A stretch of DNA of 64,000 bases from Haloferax elongans ATCC BAA-1513 (GTDB lineage Archaea > Halobacteriota > Halobacteria > Halobacteriales > Haloferacaceae), in contig NZ_AOLK01000021.1 of assembly GCF_000336755.1 (NCBI RefSeq), positions 247,531 to 311,530 on the forward strand. The letters run 5' to 3'. The position numbers and the translations under genes were made by a program. The notes under the pieces are model-generated. The model worked only from the letters and a program-made list of their open reading frames with translations. It did no database searches and was not told where the DNA came from. This document shows positions 25,574 through 34,023 of the stretch, in pieces (the stretch's first letter is position 1; each line of letters begins with the position of its first letter).

Positions 25574-26625
25574 CCGTCATTACGAAACTCTCCGCGAACG
25601 CCCACGACCTCCCGCTCGAACACCCGTTCGAAATCAGTCTCGGCGCGCGCGAACAGGCGAGAAACGTGCTCGTGACCGTCGAGACGGAATCGGGCGTTCG
25701 CGGATACGGAGAAGGGTCGCCGATGCCGCCGGTAACTGGCGAGACACAGCAGAGCGCGCTCGCGACCGCTCGTGCCGCCGCGAACATCGTCGAAGGACGC
25801 GACAGCAGAAACTACCGGGCGCTGGTCCGCGACATCCGGCGCTCGTTTCCGGGGATGGTGTCGGCGCTGTTCGCCGTCGAGACGGCCATCCTCGACGCGT
25901 ACTGTCGTCACCGGGGAATCCCACTCGCGGAGCTGTTCGGCGGGCGCCCTAAACCGGTGCAGACCGACGTGACGATACCAATCCTTCCACCGGAGACGGC
26001 GGCTCAGCGGGCTGAGGAAGCGGCCAGCGCGGGCTTCGACCACCTCAAAATCAAGACGGGGAACACGGTCGAAGCAGACCTCGAACGGGTCGCCGCCGTT
26101 CACGAAGCCGCGCCGGATGCGGCCCTCAAAGTAGACGCGAATCAAGGGTGGACACCGGTCGAAGCCGAACGGTTCGTAGACAGGGTTACGTCGCGCGGCA
26201 TCGGCCTCGCGCTCCTCGAACAACCGGTGTCGAAAGACGATATCGTGGGTCTGTCCCGGGTTCGGGAGGGCGTTTCCGTCCCTGTTGCGGCCGACGAGGC
26301 GGTCTTTTCACCCGCCGATGCGATGCGCGTCGTTCGGGAAGACGCGGCGGACATCATCAACGTCAAACTCGGCAAGTCGGGGCTTCTGAACGCGGCGGCC
26401 ATCGCCGAAATCGCCGAGGCGGCGAATCTGGAACTGATGGTCGGCTGTATGTTGGAGAGCGCGGTGGGTATCCACGCCAGCGCGCACCTCGTTTCCGGCG
26501 TCGGGTCGTTCGACTACATCGACCTCGATGGGAACCTCCTCCTCGCCGAAGATGTCGTCGAGACCGAGTTCAGCCCGCAGGTCATTCCGTCGGGACCGGG
26601 CCACGGCATCTCGATTTCGGACTGA
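25570..26625 (+). CDS. Dipeptide-epimerase-like enolase-superfamily enzyme (DgcA-like), copy A
   Basis: A 351-aa MR/MLE-subgroup enolase-superfamily protein. Catalytic K160-x-K162 (HLKIKTG), metal ligands D189 (KVDANQGW), E217 (LLEQPV) and D242 (AADEA), the second-base lysine in INVKLGKSG (K266/K269), and the DLD motif at 318-320 that in dipeptide epimerases contacts the substrate amino group. The partner DUF1611 gene suggests epimerisation of N-acyl-D-glutamate to the L form; a plain L-Ala-D/L-Glu epimerase is the alternative. Start codon ATG 25570 overlaps the upstream stop. Confidence 0.88.
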   Translation: MTVITKLSANAHDLPLEHPFEISLGAREQARNVLVTVETESGVRGYGEGSPMPPVTGETQQSALATARAAANIVEGRDSRNYRALVRDIRRSFPGMVSALFAVETAILDAYCRHRGIPLAELFGGRPKPVQTDVTIPILPPETAAQRAEEAASAGFDHLKIKTGNTVEADLERVAAVHEAAPDAALKVDANQGWTPVEAERFVDRVTSRGIGLALLEQPVSKDDIVGLSRVREGVSVPVAADEAVFSPADAMRVVREDAADIINVKLGKSGLLNAAAIAEIAEAANLELMVGCMLESAVGIHASAHLVSGVGSFDYIDLDGNLLLAEDVVETEFSPQVIPSGPGHGISISD

Positions 26626-26692
26626 CTGTCGAGTACCGGCGGCGGTGGGCTACAAGTACCGACTACGGGGGACTGCAAGCGCCGACTGCGAG
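26624..26692. repeat. Imperfect 22-23 bp tandem repeat after copy A epimerase
   Basis: Two clear units (26647-26669 and 26670-26692, sharing a core close to ctacaagtaccgactacg) and a weaker third copy overlapping the epimerase stop. The rest of the 193-bp gap to 26818 shows no other structure I can support. Confidence 0.6.
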
Positions 26693-26818
26693 GTCTTCAT
26701 AGCTCTCGGCGTCACACGGCGGTGACTCGCCCCGCCACACGAGCCGACTGTCCGCGCTGTCACCCGGTAACCCTCACGTCAGCAGAGACTCAAGTCATTT
26801 CAGCCCGTACTCTGGACG

Positions 26819-27808
26819 ATGACAGACCCTACCCCCAGTCCCGGGATTCACCACGTGACGTGCATCGCGGGCGACCCACAGCAGAATCTCGGCTTCTGGG
26901 TCGAGACGCTCGGCCTCCGACTCGCCAAGCGCTCTATCAATCAGGACGACCCCAGCGCGTACCACTTCTTCTTCACGGACGCCGAGGGGACGCCCGGAAC
27001 GAGTATGACGTTCTTCCCATGGAAAGACCTCCCGCGTGGGTCGGTCGGCACCGGACAGGTCTCGCGGACTGCGTTCCGTGTTCCCGACGGGAGCCTCGAC
27101 TACTGGGAAGACCGATTCGACGACTACGGCGTCGAGTACGACGACCGAATCGAGCGATTCGGCGAGACCGTCCTTCCCTTCCGCGACCCCGACGGCCTTC
27201 CGGTCGAACTCGTCGAAGTCGAGATCCCCGACGACGACCCGACCGTCCCGTGGACCGAATTCGTCCCCGAGGAAGCTGCGATTCGCGGGTTCCACTCGGT
27301 GACACTCTGGGAAGCAGACCCCGAGCCGACGATAAACCTGCTCGAAACGATGGGCTTCGAGGAAGTCGCCAGCGAGCAGTCGGAAGGCGACGCCCAGGGC
27401 GACGAGCGACAGAGATTCGCCGCGCAGGGTCCGGTCGGGAAGTACGTCGACGTGCTACCGACCATCGAGAGCAGTCGGCAGGGCCGCGGGACGGTCCACC
27501 ACGTTGCCTTCCAGACGCCCACGGACGAGGACCAAGCGTCGATTCGAAACGCCGTGCTGTCGATGGGACTGCGACCGACCACCCAGATAAACCGCCACTG
27601 GTTCCGTTCGGTGTACTTCCGAGAGTTCGGCGGTGTGCTGTTCGAACTCGCCACGAACGGACCGGGATACACGAGCGACGAACCGCTGGACGAACTCGGG
27701 GAGCGACTCGTCCTTCCGGGTGAGTTCGAGGACCGGCGCGACGAAATCGAGGCCGGTCTCCCGGACGTGACGATACCGCGGGCAGAGTCCGCGGAAGCGG
27801 ACGACTGA
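26819..27808 (+). CDS. VOC-family ring-cleaving dioxygenase (MhqO-like)
   Basis: A 329-aa protein with two VOC modules. The N-terminal HHVTCIAGDPQQNLGFWVETLGL and SMTFFPWKDLPRGSVGTGQ are strongly like MhqO/MhqA hydroquinone dioxygenases; the second module begins GFHSVTLWEADPEPTINLLE and ends VYFREFGGVLFELAT, whose Glu, with His residues, would bind Fe(II). The likely role is opening of (methyl)hydroquinone-type rings or quinone detoxification. It is followed by a hydrolase and an HTH_10 regulator in the same direction. Confidence 0.85.
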   Translation: MTDPTPSPGIHHVTCIAGDPQQNLGFWVETLGLRLAKRSINQDDPSAYHFFFTDAEGTPGTSMTFFPWKDLPRGSVGTGQVSRTAFRVPDGSLDYWEDRFDDYGVEYDDRIERFGETVLPFRDPDGLPVELVEVEIPDDDPTVPWTEFVPEEAAIRGFHSVTLWEADPEPTINLLETMGFEEVASEQSEGDAQGDERQRFAAQGPVGKYVDVLPTIESSRQGRGTVHHVAFQTPTDEDQASIRNAVLSMGLRPTTQINRHWFRSVYFREFGGVLFELATNGPGYTSDEPLDELGERLVLPGEFEDRRDEIEAGLPDVTIPRAESAEADD

Positions 27809-27906
27809 GGCGGCGTCGATTACGAGCCAAACCCAGTCCCGGATACAAATACCGCCGGATGAGTCCGGCACCAGTCACACCCTTCGGCGACGAGAACTCC
27901 CACTGA

Positions 27907-28854
27907 ATGGAGACACGGATTCCAGAGTCGGTTCGGGAGCGAACGAATCGGGACGGTTCGCACGTCGAAACCGTTTCAGTCGGTGACGACCGGCAGGTGG
28001 CCTACACCGAATACGGGTGCTCGGACGGCGTCCCGGTCGTGTTCTTTCACGGGACTCCCGGTTCGCGATTGTTGGCAGCGCTGTTCGACACCGCCGCGAC
28101 GGAACACGGCGTGCGACTGCTCGCGTTCGATAGGCCCGGGTACGGGAACTCGACGCCGTGGGACTGCTCGATAGGAGACGCCGGACACCTCGTTAGTGCC
28201 ATCCTCGACGACGCTGGCGTCGAGTCAGCCGGTCTCGTCGCCTTCTCCGGCGGTGCGCCGTACGCGCTTTCGACCGCAGCGACGCACTCCGAACGCGTCT
28301 CTCGCGTCGATGTCGTCGCCGGAGCGACGCCTCCCGAAGTCGGCTCGGAAACGCCTGCTCCCCTGCGAGTTCTCAGGGGACTGGCGACGGCTGTACCGTC
28401 GATTCTTCGTGGACTCTTTCGCGGTCAAGCGTGGCTTGCAGACCGATTCGACCCGTCGTTCGTCGTCTCGCAGTACACGACGAGTGAGACTGCCGAGACG
28501 GCAGACCCGATTCCCGATGCTGTCGCGACGGTCGTGAAGGAAGATTTCGTAGAGGCGTTCCGCACCTCCAGACGCGGTGCCGTCACCGAGTTCCGAGCGA
28601 CCGCGACAGAATGGGATATCCAGCTCGACGACATCGAGACAGAGGTGTGCTTCTGGCACGGAGACGACGATACGAACGTCCCGATAGCGGGGGTTCGAAC
28701 AGTCCACGAACGCGTGCCGACTGCGCAGTTGACGGTCGTCGACGACGCCGACCACTTGCGAACGCTCCTGCAGAGTGTGCCGAAAGCCCTCGCTACCTAC
28801 GACGGAGAGTCCGACCGCCGCCGCTCTGAGGCGAGCGCACATCGGACCGATTGA
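27907..28854 (+). CDS. Alpha/beta hydrolase
   Basis: A 315-aa alpha/beta hydrolase: VFFHGTPGSRLLA (oxyanion HG), FDRPGYGNST, LVAFSGGAPYALSTA (nucleophile Ser in FSGGA, a variant elbow used by some family members), CFWHGDDDTNVPI (acid) and VDDADHLRTLL (His). It lies 98 bp downstream of the dioxygenase and 4 bp upstream of the HTH_10 regulator, consistent with a small catabolic operon. The substrate is unknown. Confidence 0.85.
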   Translation: METRIPESVRERTNRDGSHVETVSVGDDRQVAYTEYGCSDGVPVVFFHGTPGSRLLAALFDTAATEHGVRLLAFDRPGYGNSTPWDCSIGDAGHLVSAILDDAGVESAGLVAFSGGAPYALSTAATHSERVSRVDVVAGATPPEVGSETPAPLRVLRGLATAVPSILRGLFRGQAWLADRFDPSFVVSQYTTSETAETADPIPDAVATVVKEDFVEAFRTSRRGAVTEFRATATEWDIQLDDIETEVCFWHGDDDTNVPIAGVRTVHERVPTAQLTVVDDADHLRTLLQSVPKALATYDGESDRRRSEASAHRTD

Positions 28855-28858
28855 TACC

Positions 28859-29533
28859 ATGGAAGACAGAACGATGTCCACCCTCGGTATGAAACACATC
28901 CAGTTTTCGGTCACGTATCCCGAGCGATTCGTCCACCCGCTGCACGACCGGCTTATGGACGAGACGGGTGCGTCTCGGGCTGAGCTCCTGATGTGGAGTC
29001 CGACGGCGGACGCGACGACGCTATTCTGGTGCGACGGCGACCGGACCGCGACCGAACGAATCGTCGCCAGTATCGACTCGCTCCGTTCGAGTCACTTCGT
29101 CGAGGACGTCGATGGGACCTACGTGTTCCTCCAGCAGGACGGCTACGAGTTCGCTCCGGCCCTGCTGGAAACAATCGCGGAGTCGCACGTCATCTTCCTT
29201 CCGCCGGTCGTCTTCCGTGCGGACGGGACGGTCCGGTTCGAAGCAGTCGGTGAAGCCACGGCTCTCAGTGCATTCCACGACGACCTTTCCGAACTCGGCG
29301 ACATGACTATCGAACGCGTCCACGAGTTCGCGCGTCGAACGTCGCCCTCACAGCTCACCCCTCGGCAACAAGACGCCCTCGAAGTCGCGGTCGCTGTCGG
29401 CTATTACGAACGTCCCCGAGAGGGGTCAGTTGCAGACGTCGCGGACGCGCTCGACTGCTCGACGAGTACGGCGGGAGAACTGATACGGAAAGCAGAGGCC
29501 GCTGTCCTCGAATCCTACGTCGAGACGTTGTGA
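28859..29533 (+). CDS. HTH_10 transcriptional regulator
   Basis: A 224-aa BAT-type regulator. KHIQFSVTYPERFVHPLHDRL opens the sensory domain and the C-terminal HTH_10 (LTPRQQDALEVAVAVGYYERPR and VADVADALDCSTSTAGELIRKAE) is complete. Starts possible at ATG 28859, 28874 or 28889; 28859 sits 4 bp after the hydrolase stop. It may regulate the dioxygenase-hydrolase unit upstream (inference). Confidence 0.85.
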   Translation: MEDRTMSTLGMKHIQFSVTYPERFVHPLHDRLMDETGASRAELLMWSPTADATTLFWCDGDRTATERIVASIDSLRSSHFVEDVDGTYVFLQQDGYEFAPALLETIAESHVIFLPPVVFRADGTVRFEAVGEATALSAFHDDLSELGDMTIERVHEFARRTSPSQLTPRQQDALEVAVAVGYYERPREGSVADVADALDCSTSTAGELIRKAEAAVLESYVETL

Positions 29534-29654
29534 CGGAAATCGTGGGAGGCGGCAGGGAGTTTCCCTCAAGCACGTCCGCCTCGCGGGGTCGCTCCCGAGT
29601 CGCGGCGTGTCTCCGCTGTCGGCCAACCCGTATATGGTCGGAATCAAAACTACC

Positions 29655-29687
29655 ATGCCATCCCGCTACACAGTACTCGGTACTTAG
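29655..29687 (+). other. Ten-codon leader ORF before the aminotransferase
   Basis: ATG 29655 opens a 10-codon frame (MPSRYTVLGT) that ends at TAG 29685-29687, in frame with the aminotransferase. A TATA-like cgtatatgg at 29629-29637 is about 25 bp upstream, so a leaderless transcript could begin at this ATG. It may be a leader peptide, or a shorter start may be used. Confidence 0.4.
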
Positions 29688-29696
29688 GTGGTTCAT

Positions 29697-30809
29697 GTGA
29701 CCGAGAAACGCGAATACACGGGCGACTATCCCGAAAAGAAGCTGTATATCCCGGGTCCGACAGGGGTTCGCGACGACGTCATCGAGGCGATGTCCGAACC
29801 AATGTTCGGCCACCGAATGGACCGGATGACGGACCTCTATACGACTATCGTCGAGGACACGAAGGAGTTCCTCGGCACCGACAACGACGTCATCATCCTC
29901 ACCGGCTCTGGCACCGAGTTCTGGGAGGCTTCGACGCTCAACCTCGTCGACGAGAACATCCTCGTCCCGACGTGCGGGAGTTTCAGCGAGCGCCACGCCA
30001 ACGTGGCCGAGCGACTGGGCAAGAACGTCGACCGTCTCGAATACGAGTGGGGACAGGCAATCAAGCCTGAAGACATCCGCGAGACACTGGAGTCGAGCGA
30101 CAAGCACTACGACGTGGTCGCGACGGTGATGAACGAGAGTTCGACCGGCGTCCGAAACCCAATCGAAGAAATCGGTGACGTCGTCGCGGAGTACCCAGAC
30201 ACGTACTTCGTCGTCGACGCCGTCTCCTCGCTCGGCGGCGACTACGTCGACATCGACGAGCACAACATCGACGTGCTCTTCGCGTCGTCGCAGAAGGCGT
30301 TCGCGATGCCGCCGGGACTGGCGGTTTGCACCGTCAGCGAGGACGCCTACCAGCGCGAAGTCGAGAAGGATTCCGCGTCGTGGTACGGTGGCTTCCAGCG
30401 CTGCATCGACTACTACGACCGGAAGGGCCAGACACACTCCACGCCGGCGATTCCCATCATGCTGGCCTACCGAAAGCAGATGAAGTACATGCTCGAAGAG
30501 GGCCACAAGGGGCGCAGCGAGCGCCACCGAGAGATGGCCGAGTACACTCGCAACTGGGCGTACGAGCACTTCGATATGTTCCCCGAGGAGGGCTACGAAT
30601 CGCAGACGGTGGCCTGTATCGAGAACACGCAGGGCATCGACGTGGCTGGCACCATCGAAGAAGTCTCCGAGAAGTACGACATGGTCTTCTCGAACGGCTA
30701 CGGTTCGACGCTCGGCGAGAAGACGTTCCGCATCGGTCACATGGGCGAACACACCGTCAAGTCCATCAAGGAACTCACCGACGCTATCGAAGACGTCGCT
30801 GACCTGTAA
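29697..30809 (+). CDS. Class-V PLP aminotransferase family protein
   Basis: A 370-aa fold-type I PLP protein of the alanine-glyoxylate aminotransferase family, paralogous to the gene at 7-1194 but quite divergent. YIPGPTGVRDDVIEAM is the N-terminal family motif, FVVDAVSSLGG holds the PLP aspartate D174 and ASSQKAFAMPPG the Schiff-base lysine K200. GTG 29697 is chosen because an SD-like aggtgg lies 5 nt before it; GTG 29688 is also in frame. A short ORF with an amber stop immediately precedes it. The amino acid substrate is not clear. Confidence 0.85.
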   Translation: MTEKREYTGDYPEKKLYIPGPTGVRDDVIEAMSEPMFGHRMDRMTDLYTTIVEDTKEFLGTDNDVIILTGSGTEFWEASTLNLVDENILVPTCGSFSERHANVAERLGKNVDRLEYEWGQAIKPEDIRETLESSDKHYDVVATVMNESSTGVRNPIEEIGDVVAEYPDTYFVVDAVSSLGGDYVDIDEHNIDVLFASSQKAFAMPPGLAVCTVSEDAYQREVEKDSASWYGGFQRCIDYYDRKGQTHSTPAIPIMLAYRKQMKYMLEEGHKGRSERHREMAEYTRNWAYEHFDMFPEEGYESQTVACIENTQGIDVAGTIEEVSEKYDMVFSNGYGSTLGEKTFRIGHMGEHTVKSIKELTDAIEDVADL

Positions 30810-30874
30810 CTGACCGTTCGGACGCCCTTCGGGAAGCGGAAGCGACGAAGTACCGGGGAGATTCGGTCGTCAAC

Positions 30875-31426
30875 CTACTGCTGCTGCCACTCGTCTCGGA
30901 GTAAGCCGTAGCAAAGCACGTCGTGATAGTCACCGCGGTACCACGCGGCTTGTCGTAACGTTCCTTCGTGCTCGAATCCGAGTGACTCCAGAAGGGCAGC
31001 CGAGGCTTCGTTGAAGCTCCCGATTTGGGCGTACACTCGTCGCAGATTCCGGTCTTCGAACGCGTACTGCACCATCTGCCGAGCGGCATCCGACCCGTAC
31101 CCCTGCCCGTGGTGTTCGGGTGCGAGCCAGTACGCCAGTTCGATAGACCGCGCTCGACTCGTCTCGTCGGGTCCGTACTGCGACTCAGTCAGCGAGACGA
31201 CGCCGACCGGTTCCTCGTCGGCGCACACGAGACAGTGTACTCCGTCAGTGCCAGAGAGGACGCTGTCGTAGAATTCCTCGATTTGCGCGTCGTTCGTGGG
31301 GTTGATATCTAGCGCCGGTCGCCAGACTGCGGGGTCGTTCATAACGCGCTGGATAAATTCGATGTCGTCACGTTCGATTGGCCGGAGCGTCACGTCTTCG
31401 CCTCGCAAAAAGACCGGGCCGGGCAT
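30875..31426 (-). CDS. GNAT-family N-acetyltransferase (RimJ/RimL-like)
   Basis: A 183-aa GNAT protein. VTLRPIERDDIEFIQRVMND is the typical start of the RimJ/RimL subgroup, LAYWLAPEHHGQGYGSDAARQMVQYAF contains the acetyl-CoA pyrophosphate loop (Q/R-x-x-G-x-G/A as HGQGYGSDA), and VYAQIGSFNEASAALLESLGFEHEGTLR is the last conserved segment. The acceptor amine is unknown. ATG 31426 is chosen over a far upstream ATG that overlaps the divergent kinase gene. Confidence 0.85.
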   Translation of the reverse strand: MPGPVFLRGEDVTLRPIERDDIEFIQRVMNDPAVWRPALDINPTNDAQIEEFYDSVLSGTDGVHCLVCADEEPVGVVSLTESQYGPDETSRARSIELAYWLAPEHHGQGYGSDAARQMVQYAFEDRNLRRVYAQIGSFNEASAALLESLGFEHEGTLRQAAWYRGDYHDVLCYGLLRDEWQQQ

Positions 31427-31547
31427 GAGGCTCCGTACAAATCCACGTTGTAAGTGTTTTCTGTCTAACCGATATGTGGAATCTATATGGGTTAATCGCT
31501 TGGAAGCAGCAGTTCTATTCTCAGAATCGAATATCGGGGGCGAGGGG

Positions 31548-31554
31548 TTATAAT
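31548..31554 (+). promoter_or_regulatory. TATA box for the receiver-PAS-kinase gene
   Basis: ttataat, 24-30 bp upstream of ATG 31578, positioned for a leaderless transcript. Confidence 0.6.
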
Positions 31555-31577
31555 GGAGAATCCGCCACTCCACATCT

Positions 31578-32990
31578 ATGTCGCGCGACGACTCGCTCTC
31601 TATTCTTATTGTCGATGACAGTGCCTTCTTCGTCTCTCTTCTCGCCGACAAACTCGAGTCGAATTACGGGATGACGACAACGATGGCGACGAACGCTGGC
31701 GAGGCGATGTTGGAGTTAAATCGTAAACCGGTCGACTGTATCGTGAGCGATTTCCGAATGCCCGAGACGGACGGGTTAGAGCTCTACGAGATGGTCGACG
31801 AGCAGTACGACATCCCGTTTATCCTCCTTACTGGGGAAGGCGGTGAGGAGATTGCGAGTCGCGCAATCAGGATGGGTATCGACGAATACCTGATGAAACA
31901 GGCCGTGCGGGAGGACGAACCGCTCGAACTTCTCGTCAATCGCATCCAAAACGTCGTCGAGCAGCGCCGGACGCAACGAAAGTACGAACGATTGGTCGAC
32001 AACACCCCGGACGAAATCGGCCAAATCAGCCTCACGGGTGAGATTCTCGCTGCAAACGAGACGATGGCGATTGCGTTCGACGTCTCACAAAAAGAGCTCG
32101 TCGGCAAGCAGTTGTCGGAGTTCATCCCAGACGACGTTGCGGCCACGCGACTCAAACAGAGTAAGCGTGCGATTACCGCCGGGAGTGCAGTCACCTTTCA
32201 GGATAGCATCGGCGTGCGACACTTCCACAATATCGCGGTGCCACTCTCGACGGCAGGCGAGGTCGATTCAGTACAGCTCGTGACGCGGGAGATAACGCAT
32301 CAAAAACGCAACGAGCAGGAGTTAGAGCAGAAGACCGAGAAACTCTCGATGATCAATCGAATCGTCCGCCACGACATCAACAACGACGTCCAGCTCCTGA
32401 TGGGATGGGCTGACATCGTCAGAGACCACGTCGACGAGGCGGGGATGGCGACTGTGGACCGCATCGACGACACGAGTAGCCACATCGCCGAACTCACAGC
32501 TATCGCTCGCGACTTCGTCGAGTCGCTGGAGGACGACACCGAAATCGACCTCGAGTTCGTCAACCTCGGCCGGACCATCAAAGCCGAGGTCGACAAGAAA
32601 CGAACGGCGTACGAAGACGCGACCTTCGTCGTCGACGAACTCCCGGTGATACGGGTCCGCGCCAACGAGTTATTGACGTCTGTGTTCGGCAATATTCTGA
32701 GCAACGCAGTCCGGCACAACGACTCGGCGGAGCCCGAAGTCCACGTCGATTTCCACGAAACCGAGTCGGATGTCGTCGTGGAGGTGGCCGACAACGGCCC
32801 GGGTGTTCCCGACGAGCGCAAAGAAGAAATCTTCGGGAAGGGACGGATGGGACCGAAAAGTCCCGGTACAGGAGTCGGTCTCCACCTCGTCTACACACTG
32901 GTCAACCAGTACGGCGGCGACGTATGGGTCGAAGACAACGAACCACGCGGTTCTATTTTCGTCGTCAAGCTTCCGAAGCCGACGAACTAG
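31578..32990 (+). CDS. Receiver-PAS-histidine kinase hybrid
   Basis: A 470-aa soluble signalling protein with domains in the order receiver, PAS, HisKA, HATPase. The receiver has the acid pocket D13/D14 and phospho-acceptor D58 (CIVSDFRMP) plus LLTGEGGEE and a conserved Lys in YLMKQA; PAS spans about 137-240; the H-box is NRIVRHDINND with H265; the N-box is GNILSNAVRHND and the G-boxes are DNGPGVP and GTGVGLHLV. No membrane segments, so it probably senses a cytoplasmic or redox signal or receives phosphate from another kinase. It is divergent from the GNAT gene. Confidence 0.92.
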   Translation: MSRDDSLSILIVDDSAFFVSLLADKLESNYGMTTTMATNAGEAMLELNRKPVDCIVSDFRMPETDGLELYEMVDEQYDIPFILLTGEGGEEIASRAIRMGIDEYLMKQAVREDEPLELLVNRIQNVVEQRRTQRKYERLVDNTPDEIGQISLTGEILAANETMAIAFDVSQKELVGKQLSEFIPDDVAATRLKQSKRAITAGSAVTFQDSIGVRHFHNIAVPLSTAGEVDSVQLVTREITHQKRNEQELEQKTEKLSMINRIVRHDINNDVQLLMGWADIVRDHVDEAGMATVDRIDDTSSHIAELTAIARDFVESLEDDTEIDLEFVNLGRTIKAEVDKKRTAYEDATFVVDELPVIRVRANELLTSVFGNILSNAVRHNDSAEPEVHVDFHETESDVVVEVADNGPGVPDERKEEIFGKGRMGPKSPGTGVGLHLVYTLVNQYGGDVWVEDNEPRGSIFVVKLPKPTN

Positions 32991-33102
32991 TTCAGCGGTC
33001 CCAAAAACCCGGCCGGGGCGGTTTCTAACGATCGTTTTGTCAATTTGACGCCGCCATACCGCACGGTTTGGTCGATTTCGCTGGTGGATGCGTTACTCCA
33101 CT

Positions 33103-33122
33103 GTGAATCTATAAGTGTTCAC
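33103..33122 (+). promoter_or_regulatory. dpsA promoter: TATA box inside an inverted repeat
   Basis: A TATA element (tctataag, 33108-33115) lies 26-33 bp before ATG 33141 and sits between the arms GTGAA (33103-33107) and TTCAC (33118-33122), a perfect 5-bp inverted repeat. A protein bound there would block TBP. Confidence 0.5.
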
Positions 33123-33140
33123 AAGTAGCATACTATGCTC

Positions 33141-33686
33141 ATGAGCACGCAAAAGAACGTTCGTCAAGAAGCAGGCACAGTCGGGGGAAACCCGCTCCGT
33201 CTCGAAGAGGAGAAAGCCGAGCAGATAATCGACGCGCTGAACACGGACCTCGCGGACGCGTACGTCCTCTACCACCAGCTACACAAGCATCACTGGAACG
33301 TCGAGGGGGCAGAACACCTCGGTATCCATCGCTTCCTCCAAGAGGCATACGAGGAAGTCGAGGAGGCGGCCGACGAAATCGCCGAGCGCGTGCAGGCACT
33401 TGGCGGTGTTCCGAACGCCAGCATGGCCACGCTGTCGGACGTCGCGACCGTCGAGCCTGAAGACGAAGACGTGAACGACATTCGGACGTCGCTCTCGAAC
33501 GACCTCGATATGTACGGCGACATCATCGAGAGCTACCGCGAGCACATCGAACTCGCGGAGGGACTCGGTGACCACGGGACTGCGCACATGCTCCGCGAGC
33601 AAATCATCGAAGTCGAAGAACACGCGCACGTCATCGACCACTACCTCGAAGACGACACGCTCGTCCTCGACTCGGCAACGAAGTAA
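33141..33686 (+). CDS. dpsA: DNA-protecting ferritin-like protein DpsA
   Basis: A 181-aa Dps/ferritin-like protein: a 12-mer that oxidises and stores iron and lowers peroxide stress. Visible are MSTQKNVRQEAG, YVLYHQLHKHHWNVEG (ferroxidase His and the Dps signature), HRFLQEAYEEVEEAADEIAERV with the carboxylate ligands, ALGGVPNAS, and the closing DHYLEDDTLV typical of haloarchaeal DpsA. ATG 33141 is preferred; another ATG lies two codons upstream. It is convergent (18-bp gap) with the two-gene operon that carries a DtxR-type operator, which fits iron homeostasis. Confidence 0.93.
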   Translation: MSTQKNVRQEAGTVGGNPLRLEEEKAEQIIDALNTDLADAYVLYHQLHKHHWNVEGAEHLGIHRFLQEAYEEVEEAADEIAERVQALGGVPNASMATLSDVATVEPEDEDVNDIRTSLSNDLDMYGDIIESYREHIELAEGLGDHGTAHMLREQIIEVEEHAHVIDHYLEDDTLVLDSATK

Positions 33687-33704
33687 CGAGAGCCTGTCGA
33701 GAGG

Positions 33705-34013
33705 CTATCGAATGTCCGGTCCTTTTTGGTCAGTTCGTCCCGGGAGCTCCAGTTCAATTTCGAGTTCGGGGTCGTCAACGCCGTCGAAGTCGATTTCGAG
33801 TTCGATTGGCTCGCCGAACGCGAACGGCAGTTCCCACTTTTCGTCGACGATACGAAGCTCGTCGTCGTCGCGGAGTTGCTCGCCCAATCGAATCAGGAAC
33901 TCTCCCGCCTCGGTTGCATCGAGTCGATACTCTTTTTCGAACTCACGGCCGCTTCTGATGATGGTTCGTTCGGTCTCTTCTGCTTCTTCGGTGGTGTCTT
34001 GCTCGTCTGTCAT
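33705..34013 (-). CDS. Amphi-Trp domain protein
   Basis: A 102-aa acidic protein with the amphi-Trp domain (about residues 15-90): IIRSGREFEKEYRLDATEAGEFLIRLGEQL then DEKWELPFAFGEPIELEIDF and an ELEIELELP tail. The function of this small archaeal/bacterial domain is unknown. It begins 10 bp after the stop of an unannotated 55-codon gene on the same strand and probably shares its operator-controlled promoter. Confidence 0.82.
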   Translation of the reverse strand: MTDEQDTTEEAEETERTIIRSGREFEKEYRLDATEAGEFLIRLGEQLRDDDELRIVDEKWELPFAFGEPIELEIDFDGVDDPELEIELELPGRTDQKGPDIR

Positions 34014-34023
34014 TGTGCGGTGA

